Shown here piece after piece: positions 11,817 through 23,530 of a stretch of 64,000 nucleotides of DNA. The stretch's first letter is position 1, and each line of letters opens with the position of its first letter. The stretch lies in NCBI RefSeq assembly GCF_901709675.1, contig NC_051094.1, forward strand, positions 15,448,501-15,512,500. The letters run 5' to 3'. This DNA is from Syngnathus acus. Taxonomy: Eukaryota; Chordata; Actinopteri; Syngnathiformes; Syngnathidae. The notes under the pieces are model-generated. The model saw only the letters and a list, made by a program, of their open reading frames with translations, searched no databases and had not been told where the DNA came from. A program made the position numbers and the translations under genes.

Positions 11817-12775
11817 TAATTACGGTCCAATTACAAAAGCAATTTGGCAGTTTGGCGATGAAGTGCTGCACAACTGAAAATGCATGTCTTACTTTGTTTT
11901 CCCAAACTGTTGCATGCCTTGTTACAAACCCCTAGCTTCATCCCGATGAGTCAACGTAACATACCTCTTTGTTGCATTAGAGGGGGTGGGGTTAATAGTG
12001 ATTCGATGAAAATGTACTATTTTAATCCTTGGTGTATTTTGACCAAAGAACAGATATGGTACTAAGACACCTGGGAACGGTTTTAAATTGTGGACAAAAT
12101 GTATCTCATTTAAAGTAAATTGTGGCAATGACAGTTTGAAATATAGCCTATAGGGCTCTCTATGTGCTTTGTCTCAGTTTGACAGATTTGTAAAATAAAT
12201 ATAGTATATTAAAGCGATATCACGAGCACTGAGACTAAAAGATGTGTAGTCGATATCCTTTTGGTTAAACGTCCAAAAATAATACAAGTAGTATATCCAG
12301 TCCAGCAGTATTAAGACCATTACAGCATCTTTGACAAGTAAGACTGGAACCTATACTTTCTCCTCTTGATGAAAGTTTTTAACCAAATAATCTATTATGA
12401 CGCATTTAGCATTTGATCTAAGACTCTATTTTTGTACTGTGATCTTGGGGTGTGATGGGGTAAAAAGCAACCACTGGTGTGCGTCACCTCATCGTCAGAC
12501 ATCTAAAAACAGCTGCATACAGCCTCATACCACTGACAGCTCCACAGACACCCAGACATCACACCTAAGCTTATATAATGATGTGGAAAAGTTCTATTTT
12601 GGAGCACTACTGACTAAATTGGAATTAATTAACATATAATGCCAAAGAGATTATTTTTTCTGAGGTCTTACTTTAAAATTGTTTGATGATTCAGGCATCA
12701 AAGCAGTATTGTAAAATAAAAATCTTATCTTCCCCTCTCTGGGGTAAAAAAACACCAGGAAGTGCGTTTCATAAA
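11817..12775. other. Intergenic, nothing recognised
   Basis: AT-rich; no coding or repeat signal I can support. Confidence 0.4.
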
Positions 12776-12779
12776 ATAT

Positions 12780-13330
12780 CACGGGTGATGCGGGGCAATC
12801 ATGTGCAACACAGGCTCTTTATTTAGGGTAAAGGGAACGGGAAGTGGGAGGCTTTAACAAAGCAAGCGAGCAAACCAGCGGACAGGACGTTCAGCTGGCA
12901 CATGATCAGGGACAAGAGAGTGCTCAGGCCAGGCAGCGTTCATGACGTGGTCAGGGGAAAGCAGATGATCAGACTGGGCGGCGTTCAGGAGTGGTCTAGT
13001 GGAGAGACAAACTAGGTCGGGAGTCAGAACAGGCAACATGCAGCAAGCAGAAACGGACAACGAAAGTTCTCACACAAAGCGGCAGGTAGCGAGCCAGACG
13101 AACCGACCAGAGGTGATGGGTTTGCAGGGTTTAAGGAAGAGACTTATCAAGCCAGGAGCGGGTGTGGTGATGAACCGCAGGTCCCAATAATCAGTGCTAA
13201 TTGCAGTATAACAAGATGGGAGGGGCAGGAGCATAGAAAACAAACTGTCTGAGGTACTGCTCACTGCCAGGCGTGGCTGAGAGCAATGTGAGCAGAAGCA
13301 GAACGCTGTCCATGGTGCTGAAACGGTTGA
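12780..13330 (-). repeat. Degenerate LTR-like or dispersed repeat
   Basis: A G-rich, CpG-containing block. The part GCCAGGAGCGGGTGTGGTGA ... CATGGTGCTGAAA resembles the block at 43380-43470, and AATAAA on the - strand lies at its left end. This is the look of an old LTR in reverse orientation, but I could not find TG/CA ends or a target duplication. Confidence 0.35.
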
Positions 13331-13974
13331 AACTATGTACTATTAACCAGAGTTGGACATTGCGTCCTAGTGGCGGAATGGTCCCTCTGTCCGTCACCCA
13401 ACGGATGCCTGTTAGGGTTGATAGATTATTTTGATCGTATGATTATGTTGGAATGTAGACTATAATGATTAACCAATCTTGTCCTGCTCTCACAACGCAG
13501 TAAAATAAAGTGGTTGCATTCTCTGCTTGATTGACCAGCTGCAGAGGAAGCAATCAAAGTTGTTCTATTTCCCCCAAAGTCGTAAAACACCCCCTGCTCT
13601 GATTTAACCAGAGGCTGGGGGTTCACCAAACCTGTCCACTCTCACCCCCACCCTGCTTCTCTCAATAAATATGCTCTTGCAGGAGGACTAAATCAGACTA
13701 CGTACTTCGAACATCGCTGTATGCACAGTGACGAACGTTTTGTCCACTTGCAAATGCTAAAAGGGCATACTATCTCCCGTGTGGTTCTTGCAAATAAGTT
13801 GGAGTGAGCACCACTCTAACAATTCCCATTTTGCGGCCAAAGGACAAGGGATGAGAAAGTTAAAAAAAAAAAGTACAGACTGAGGACTGACGGAAGTGGG
13901 TTGAGGTGTCACCCAGCCGGGGAGGGGAGGGGGGAGGACAGAGAACACAAACTCCAGCCAAATCGGCCAACACA

Positions 13975-14325
13975 GGTTAATTAAAGGCCATAGCATAAAA
14001 ATGTGTCTTTAGTCGTGTCTTAAATGTTTCTACTGAGGTAGCGGTTCTGATATCTATCGGTAGGGCATTGAATAGAAAATGCTCTCGACCCTGCGGACTT
14101 CTTTTTGGCCCTCGGGGTCACTAAAAGACTAGCGTTTTGCGAGCGGGGGTTACGGGACGGATCGTAAGGTACAACTAGGTCGACAAAATACGAAGGCGCT
14201 AAGCCATGCAGTGTTTTATAGGTTAATGAAATAACCTTGAAGTCGCATCTTAAATGGATTGGGAACCAATGTAAATTGGCTAATATTGGGGTAATGTGAT
14301 TAAATGTTCTCGTCCGTGTGAGCAT
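13975..14325 (-). pseudogene. L2-type LINE, C-terminal end, frameshifted
   Basis: The - strand reads HITPILANLHWFPIHLR, YKTLHGLAPSYFVDLVVPY and RSQNASLLVTPRAK, typical of the C-terminus of fish L2-type reverse transcriptases. Near 14060 the frame shifts and continues as FNALPIDIRTATSVETFKTR, ending near 13981. Fragmentary and inactive. Confidence 0.8.
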
Positions 14326-14329
14326 TCTC

Positions 14330-15408
14330 CGGTCTATAAATTCAAAATGTTGTCATCTGTCATCCAAAACTCTGCCGGGAATCATCAGCATTTCCCCTGC
14401 TACTCTCCTCTGGCAAGCTGCTACACTGCATTCAGTTATTTAGGTCAAGATCATCCAGTATGTGTCTCCTGGGACAATCAGGGAGCGGCTCGCCACACTC
14501 TGATTGGAGACGTGCTGAATTCACTTGGCAGATGCAGACTGTTGGAAGTCACAGTAGTAATGTTGTGAAACAAACTTGACATATCCAATGACTTGTCTCA
14601 TTTATAGAATATAATTTGCATGTGCAAATAAAGGTATACACACAAAATGTTTCACAAATTATTCTGATGTGGTCACATGTGAAAAGATGAATACTGTATG
14701 TAGCAGTCAAAAACTGCCAGAATGAGCATGATGTGTTTTTCTGGCTTCTGAAATTTGATGCTTGTTTGAACTTACGTAGCTCGTTTGTTACGGTACTTAT
14801 ACATAATGAAGAAATGCCATTTGGTCCTTTTTTTGCATGAGTGATTTTGTTTTGGGAGGGCATATATAATAGAAATGAATAGCTCTTTTCTTGGTCTTGA
14901 CCTCAAAACATCTTGGTCTTGTCTTTGTCACTATACTCTCTAGTTTTGATAATGTCTTAGTCTCGGTTAAGGTGCTCTTGACCACAACACTAGCCATTTG
15001 TAATCACATGCCAGTTGCTGACTTAGGGAGATTGGATTGGATCATTTCTCCTTGGCGAAGGTCACCTTATAATCATCATCATCGTCATAAAAAGAAAACA
15101 TCTTTATTCTGAAGATGTGTTGTACAAGCCAGGATCCATTAGTTTGTTGTGGAGTCACCTTTTCTTTCTTTTTGAAAGATAAATTGTCCATCCAGGAAAA
15201 AATAAAATGGCTGATACATGCAGTGGCTTAAGATGATTTGTGTGACTGAACTGGCTGCACCTAACTCGTGAAAAAGCAAGGGCAGAACAAATTCGCGTGC
15301 ATTTCAAGGTGCTAATGGACTCATATAGGCCTCAAAGAAACTAAACCCCAAATAAGCAGTTTGGAAATATTTCTTGATTCAATACATTCTACATTTAATA
15401 TTGTAAAT
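14330..15408. other. Intergenic, nothing recognised
   Basis: No supportable gene or repeat. Confidence 0.4.
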
Positions 15409-15560
15409 TTCGAATAGAATAGATCTTTATTGTCATTGTCACACGTACAACGAAATTTAAAAAGTGCCAACCGATCAGTGCAAAAAAATAAAATAAATAA
15501 AATAAATAGAATAAAAAAATAAAAATACAAGCTAAAAACCACACAGAAGAACATACACAA
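15409..15560 (-). mobile_element. Rex1-like LINE 3' end
   Basis: GAATAGAATAGATCTTTATT, followed by GTCATTGTCACACG and ACGAAATTTAAAAAGTGCC, matches the 3' UTR of the copy at 51485-52285. Only the 3' end is present. Confidence 0.75.
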
Positions 15561-18500
15561 AGCCTGATCAATTGCATTGAGCAATTAGACAATCAACAAC
15601 TTTGCCAATTCTAAACTTTTCTGCATTTTGTTCCGCAGGTAAGGCAATTGCGAAGATTGTACTGAGAATCAGTCAGTATCTGGTGTGACCAGTGAAGAGA
15701 GAGCAACAGCAAATTTTTGTTAGTTTATTCAACAACGGAGATCTTGAACAAACGCAACATCAGCATTCGCCATCAAATCATAGAAACTAAGTCCTGTATT
15801 TCCACAACAATCCTAGGTAAAGTCTATCCGAACAGCTGCATCAACAAAACCTCAATTCAATGGATACTTCGGAGAGTGAAAAAGCTATACTCTACTGACT
15901 TCAGGTTGTTTCAAAGGCTTCAAGATGATCAAGTTTAGGTTGGAATATCATGATGCTTAACAAACTGAAGTCAATGCGGCAAGCTTTCAGTGCTGGTCTA
16001 ATGTCAATCGACGAGTCTTAAACTAGAGATTAATATACTTACCAAAACCACAAAGTCTAAATTGTTAATTGCTGATGACCTGACATTTCATTTTTTTCAA
16101 TCTTTGATGTCCTCTCATCAGGTTCGCAAGACAATTTGGGTTGTTCTTAATTTCATTCAATTATTAATTCTACAAAGTGCTTATCCTCACAAGTGGGTAT
16201 GCCAGAGACTTTCCCAACATTCTTTGGGTAGACCCTGAACTGGTTCCGCCTTAATTTCATTTCATTCCAGTCCATTTCTTTTAGTTATGTATGAAATGCT
16301 CAGATTTGCTTTTGTCCAAACAAATAAATATGAAAATCAAAGAATTTGTAATTGCTTACAAATTTCTGCGATAAGTGGTGACAGAAGCACTGGGGTGCAA
16401 ATGTTTTTGGCTGTGTACTGTACTATACTGTACTTCTGAAGGACCTCATAGGAGAACCCTTTTTGGTACCTTTCACAATCATCTGTGAAAGGTTCCACGC
16501 AAAACTCTGTATGAGAGGTTCTACAAAGAACCCTAAGGATTGTTCTAGAACCTTCCAAGTTCTTCTAGAACTAACACAATACGGTCCACTGAGAACCCTT
16601 TTATATTCCAGTAATTTCATCTTGAGCACCTAGATCTCGTTTGTATGAGTTTCACCAATAACCTTCTTGACTACTAATAGTAATATGAAGAACCACAATG
16701 TATTCTACAGATCAGACTAAATGAATATTTTATTTTCTACATCGCTTTCATCCATAAATGTTGACACTGAGAACACATTCAAACAATTTGTTGAGGTTGT
16801 ATTTATTTATTTATTTATTATTATTATATATATTTTAATTTATTTATTTAAATTCCTCAATCTTCAAACTATGATGGATAAGGACGGCAAACTCTGTGAT
16901 GATAAGCTAAAGGAGCAGGAGAGGTCATGTAGTTCCCAAGGGGGAACCGGACAGAATGTGACTCCAGAAGTATATTCATTCCATCATCATTCCTGTCAAT
17001 TCATTTGCTGTGGTCATCCCACTCAAAACAGGGACAATCAACCTTCAAGCTCAGGAATATTTGGACAATGACAATTTGATTGAGTTTGCCTTTTTAGCTC
17101 AACGCATTGGATTCGAAATAATTGTGAGCTTTTTTATGACCGGTGTGGGCATACCTTTGAATGCTCTGCCCTTATTTTCCGTGAACACTGCCTTTATGGT
17201 TCATATATTTTTATTACTCTGCTCGTCTCTGGTGAGCATTGCATTTTACAGGCCAGTTATGTGGCTCACTCACAGCAGCTGGCTTGGGGAAGCCATAAAA
17301 AAGGTTTTGTAATCATGAAAAAGAATTGACATTGTCCCTGAAATACACATGCCAATTTGCAATTTATATTATTTTTAACCCATTGTGTTGTGGCCTGTGT
17401 TTAGAATTTCAGTGCAGTTTTTCTTAGTGTTGATTAATATTGTCTTTTAGAGAAAGGTATAAAATCCCTGGAAAATATTTCTTATTGTGGATAGAGTGAA
17501 AACTGATTGAAGATCCGGCCACACACAAACAAAATGCAAGTAAGAATTTATTCTTGGGGACTATGTGTTTAAGCTTTCAATAATTTTTGGGCTTCATTCA
17601 TTGCCCCCTATTACTCTTTTCTCATGTGGCCACTACAATTGATACGTTTGCAAGATACCATTTAAGATATTTGAATTTCCTGATTTCAGTGGTTGATTTA
17701 CTGTTGATGTTTTTTTCCACTTTCATTGGCTTACGTGTTTTACACATGCCTTCGGCAGCATGAAACATGCTGTGCGTGTATTTTAGCTGTGGATGCATGC
17801 AAACCAGCTAAATCCATCACCATCTCCTGGGGCTTAAAGCACTACTTTTTATAAAGGATCAGCATTTATTTCTGAGAGAATAAACAAACTCTATTTGAGA
17901 GCGAGTACACATGCTTGATAATAACAAAAGGTAATACCATATAAGTGCAACATAAGTGATAAGTGCCACGTTGAAACAGACGGAAGCAGATGGCTGCTTA
18001 AATATTCATACAGTCAATTTGTTCATATGTTTGCTGACTGGCCACACACACGAGAAGAGGAGAGGTGAGTGGAAATAGCGTCGGAAGAAAGAAGAGGCAA
18101 AAAATAAGAAAAAATGAAAAATTCAAACTCGCTTTAAGATTGTGTGATTCAGGAAGATGGAAATAAGCTTTGAGGTTCCTAGTTTAGACCATCTTGAGTC
18201 ATCTTGATCTTGCAGCTGTATGTGTTAGCCACGTCAATGATGGTGGTTCATGCACGGTCACACGAGAACTGGGGCAAATGTCATAAAACGTGTCATTGAA
18301 CCGTGACAACAATGTTTTGTGACAACTAATTGTCATTCCAGGAAAATATGAGGATTGCTTTCCACACTGAAATGCATTTTGAAACCTTTTCACTCTGAGG
18401 CTTGTTTACAAAAGTAATCATTTTCAGGCTCTTAAACGCTGCCTTGGTGAGAACAAAAAATGCCCAAATGGTAAAAAAAGAAAAACATTGTGCGGACACA

Positions 18501-18950
18501 AAGCCGAAATTTGTTTCCTGCTTTCTTTCAGTACTTCATTGTCAGTTTATTGTTTGTGTTTGCTGTCTCCCTTGTATTTGTTTTCGTACTTTGAATTGTA
18601 TTTTAGACTATTTTTCATAATTCCACCCTCCCTGTTTCCCTTATTTCTATTTTTGAAAAATAAATTATTATGGAAAGTACCTGTACCTTACTTTCCATCT
18701 TCTGTGCACCTGGGTCCTCAAACCCTGCCAAACCATCATATTGATTTGTTTTCATTCTTTTTTTTTTTTTATGCCAGAATTTGCTGCCAGAAAGCAACTC
18801 AGTGCAGTGGTACCTTGACTAACTCGTGCTCTATTTTAGTGTTTCTCCAATTCTTCCTGTGTTGAGAGCGAGAATTTGAATGACAAGTGAGCCAATGTAA
18901 TAGCATTTCACTGGAGAATATGTTTCCATGTGCAAGTAAATTGACTTGCA
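15561..18950. other. Intergenic, no gene recognised
   Basis: A block at 16435-16610 is built of imperfect AGAACCCTT and GGTTCTA motifs and looks like an old TIR repeat. An open frame of 100 codons at 17010-17312 has hydrophobic stretches, but I recognise no family and see no splice or promoter context. The remainder shows nothing. Confidence 0.4.
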
Positions 18951-19041
18951 AGCTGGGTCAAGGAACGAATCCAGTTCGTAAGTCAAGGTACAAGTGTATA
19001 TATTTACATCCTCCTGAGATTCTGCCCAGCTCGACCGGGTG

Positions 19042-19082
19042 CACGTGCGCACGAGATGGGCGGGTTGCTCTTCCATATATGG
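19042..19082 (+). promoter_or_regulatory. nsmf promoter block: E-box, GC box, CArG box
   Basis: Within 41 bases lie a CACGTG E-box (19042-19047), a GGGCGG GC box (19058-19063) and a perfect CArG box CCATATATGG (19073-19082), the binding site type of serum response factor. They sit about 240 bases upstream of the nsmf start codon in a locally CpG-rich stretch in an otherwise AT-rich region. Promoter activity is inferred from motifs and position only. Confidence 0.55.
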
Positions 19083-19322
19083 TTGGCACTTCCTTTCCGG
19101 ACGGTGTAGAGATGAGCATCACGTCTCGCCCGCGCCACGGCTCCTTTCCCAGTTCACAGCACAACAGCTTCATTAGCTTCAATATGAAAATGCAAAACTG
19201 TGACTTATAGGGCTTTCATTTCTTCTTCTTCTCATCTTCTTCTTTCTTTAATTTGGGTAATTTCTTTCGTCGATCATTGTGGAATGGTCCGCGCTTTCTC
19301 CTCTGGTCGTGTTTACTTCAGC

Positions 19323-22300
19323 ATGGGAACTGCGGCGTCCAAAAGGAAAAATCTTAGGAGTGATGCGATATCATCCGTGGCCGCAAAAGTTCGGTGAGTA
19401 CTACCTAGAAAGAAAATAAAGCTGTACAAAATGTGAACTGCAGGAGAACCGTGCGACTCAGTGGGAGCTTAAAGTGATGCTTGGAATAGTATAACACCGT
19501 GTTTGTGACTTGGGAAATAAGTATTGTTTAGAAAAATTAAATAATTCGATTTGGATAAGCTACATTAAATTTGGAATATTGTACCTTTTACAGGGCAAAG
19601 AGGCTATACAAAAGTTACTATAAAGAAACCATCCCAAAAGCTTACCCAAAAAGTACAAAGTTAACAAATTATATTTGCTGTCATGTAAAATAACATGCAA
19701 AAGTTTTGATTTGTTTCTGTTGACTGTCAAACGCAAGAAGAATCCAGCTGGTCACAGTGGATCTGCACTAATTGTAATAACATTTTACTTTAACTTGATG
19801 CAGACTGCAACCAAAGGTCATTGTGTCAGATCGATGTATTCTCAGTTTAAGAAGCTGTCTCTAATGTTGTTTGATTTGTGAACCCGTTAACAGCCTTAAA
19901 TAAATACATAAATAAACAAACAAACATCTGATCTGTCATGTTTGATGCTTGTATTCCTTTGAATTCAGTTAATTTTTAGTCCGTTCACCAACTTGGCCAA
20001 TCAGGCAAACAAATGTACTCAAAGGAAAAGACAATATTCACTGTTCGGCTGTCTACTCTGTGTTTTTCCTGTATGTAGCAATTTAATACTGTATAATTTT
20101 GCTGTGCTGTGAAATATAAATTTGCTGTGAATGGCAGTAGAAAAGCTAGATTTTTTTTATATTCTTTGCTTAACCATGTAAGGCATGTGAGAACAGCTTC
20201 TTTTTTACAATGCCGACCTGAAGGCAATTTCTAGTTCAGGACAGCGGAGTCACAATTGAGCCACATCCACCCAATCACACAACCTTGTGAATTTGAATTG
20301 CATAATACTATTTTAGCATTTTATATAAATTGCGTTCACTCAATGGTGATCTCAAACTTTTTTGTTCTGTCTTTTTTTTTAAAACAGCGTTGAGAAGGTC
20401 CTCTCACCCCCCCCAGCAGTACACATTTTATTTATATACTCTCCAAATTCTGCAAACTACATTTAAAAGAATATCTGAGTTCAAAGTTTTAAAAACTTGT
20501 TTTTGTTCACCCAAGTTATCTGAGTATTTCAATTTACTTTCCTCTTATTAGGTAGTTTTTTCAGGCAACACGGTGTATGATCCTATGCTTCAGCTTTCCC
20601 ATGTGGAGTTTGCATATTCTTCCTGGGCTTGCATTCGTTCTCTCCGACCACTCTCTCTCATGGTCAGCTGGGACAAACTGCAGCACAGTGAGGATAAGCA
20701 GTACAGAAGATGGATGGATGGATGGATGGATGGATGGATGGATGGATGGACGGACGGACGGATAGAGGGACAGAGGGAGGAGGGACAGAGGGAGGGAGGG
20801 AGTTTGTCCCACATTACTGGACCACATACAGTCCCACAGTAGGAGATTGGCAAAGTCAAACATATGTGGTAAAGTGGTTAAGAATCCTACATATGTCCTT
20901 TCCATATTTACATAGGACATACGTAGTACCCTTTAAGTAAGGCACCAAATAATCTCAATATGCTCCCCTTGTTTTAAAATTTCATGACCCATTGAAAAGA
21001 AAGAAGAACAAATTGTTTTTGATACATACATATATGCATATGGGCATTTCCCAAAACTTAACTCATGCACATGTAATAGTTTTGAATATGGACATACACA
21101 TTTATCACATTTACATAAATATTTCCAGTTTGTGATTTTACACCTAGATTAGCCATTAGTATAGATTAGTACGTAATTTTGGCACTATAGACAATGGCAC
21201 TTTTTAATTTACTTATGTTGCCACTGTTGGAATATATCTCCATAGTAAATCAAGGACTTTATATACGTACTTCCAGGAAGGGTCGAATATTAGTTGTGAC
21301 ATAATGGGCATGGAAGGATTAAACTAATGACAATGTATTGGAAAACGGACTGATTTGCATGACATTGTATCCTTTGCATAAAGTTTCATTGTAATGCTTA
21401 TTGGACGATGTCTTGATACTCGCCTTGTGCACTGTAAGGATTATGTCAAGAATGGAGTTAAAGGTTAATCTATATGGTATTAATAGAGTTTTGCCTTGGC
21501 AGTCATGAAAGCAATGTTCTAGGCTTATAAAGAACTTCTTGAAACAAGAGTTTTATTTTAATGAGTGCATTTGACAAGACATTTTGTCAATTATTGCCCC
21601 CCACCCAAAAAAACAGTTCACCAACAGAAAAAAAAAGTGTGCTCTTTATTGTACGAATGTCTTCTGTATACTTAATGGAAAAGAAATCTGTATTCCTTCT
21701 CATACTTGATCTGGCCTATTCAACAATCATTTGAAAGTCATTGTATTGATAGCTGTATTAAGATCATTTGGATTTCATGTATTTTGGAGACTACTGATAT
21801 TAGTTTTGAAATGTAAAAAAAAAAAGTTAAATGTGCATGATCTGTTAAATACAGTATGTAATTGGTTAGGTTTGACTGTGTGGTTTAGCCATCCCCATTT
21901 GAAACACTTGGCCACCTGCATGAGTGGCTGTCTAACCTAATTTCTGTATTTTATAAATTGGATGACTTGTTTTGCTTCTGCGTCTTTTGATGGAACCACT
22001 TACAGCCTTTTAGGAGAAGGGTGTACTGCCATTACCCAATGTAGTGCCTTTGTTGTTGCTGGTTTGTAGCGGAACAAGAGCCATAAGGTTCAAGTGATGC
22101 AATTTTGCTTTTTGCCAACATGGGTCATGTCAGCGTAAAGAACAGAAAATTTGTGATAAGAACGGATATCAGTTGACAACAAATTAAACAGACTTTATGG
22201 AACCTGTTAATGTGAGCTTCATATCACATCAATTAAATATGCTGATCAAGGATGTCTATCTTAACAAGAAACTTACATATGGACCACTAACTAAGCAAAA

Positions 22301-23467
22301 GTATTGACAGAGGTATTTGTGTACTACTAATACAGCAATATACCGTAATTTTCGGACTATAAGTCGCACCGGAGTATAAGTCGCACCAGCCATAAAATGC
22401 CCAAAAAAGTGAAAAAAAACCATATATATGTATATAAATCGCTCCTGAGTATAAGTCGCCCCCCCACCCAAACTATGAAAAAAAACCGCGACTTATAGTC
22501 CGAAAATTACGGTATGTAGGTCACTTGAAAATACAGGGACTTTTGAATTAACACTGAAACTGGTGTGTTGATTGAAGACTTGTTGGCTCATGTTTGCACG
22601 ATGGTTAACATATTAAACCATGGTGAGGATCACGTTGTTCAATAGCATCAATGTATGTATCCGAGGCCAGTCCATTTCCAAAGACTTGAGGTAAGTGGTA
22701 TAAAAATAAATGTGAGAAAATTGGATCAGTGGTGCACTGGTTAGCACGTCTGCCTCAGGTTGCAGAGGTTGTGGGTTTGATTCCAGCTCCGGCCTTTCTG
22801 TGTGGATTTTGAATGTTCTCCCTGTGCCTGCAAGGGTTTCTTCCGGGTACTCCGGTTTCCTCCCACATTACAAAAACATGCATGGTTAGTGAGTTGGGTA
22901 CTCTGAATTAGGGCTGCAGCTATTGAATATTTTAGTAATCGAGTATTGTACCGAATATTCCATCGATTAATCAAATAATCGGATACAACGTAATTTTTCT
23001 TAGTTAAAAAGCAATTATAAATATACAAGAGAAAATAAAACGTCACTTAATAATGAACAATCAATTGGTTTTCCTTATTTAGAAAATCAACATTTTTATT
23101 TATACATTTCGTGCAAAGAAGAAAATCATATTTTCTACATTAGGAATTGCTCTTGAGATGTGATTATGAGAGTGAATGGTTGTTTGTCTATATGTGCCCT
23201 GCATTTGACTGGCAACCAGTTCAGGGTGTCCCCCACCTACTGTCCGAAGTCAGTTGGGATAGGCTCCACCACACCCTTGACCCTCGTGAGGACAAGTGGT
23301 TCAGAAAATGCATGGATGGATGAATTGAGGAGATGCTGAGTGACACATTTGCTTATGACTAAGAGCGCAGGAAGGAAGTGACGTGCCACTGCAGTCTACA
23401 ACAGGTCACTCGATGGGCCAAGTTTGAAATGCTTGGGCATTGACTTGACATTTGTGTGTGTGCGCGC

Positions 23468-23530
<63 letters not shown>

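Noticed and set aside
17010-17312. Open frame of 100 codons with membrane-like segments
   Set aside because: No family resemblance, no promoter, splice or polyadenylation context; length is within chance for AT-rich DNA of this size.
22774-22784. tRNA gene at the B box
   Set aside because: Only the internal promoter boxes are present; no cloverleaf can be completed and the sequence continues as SINE body.
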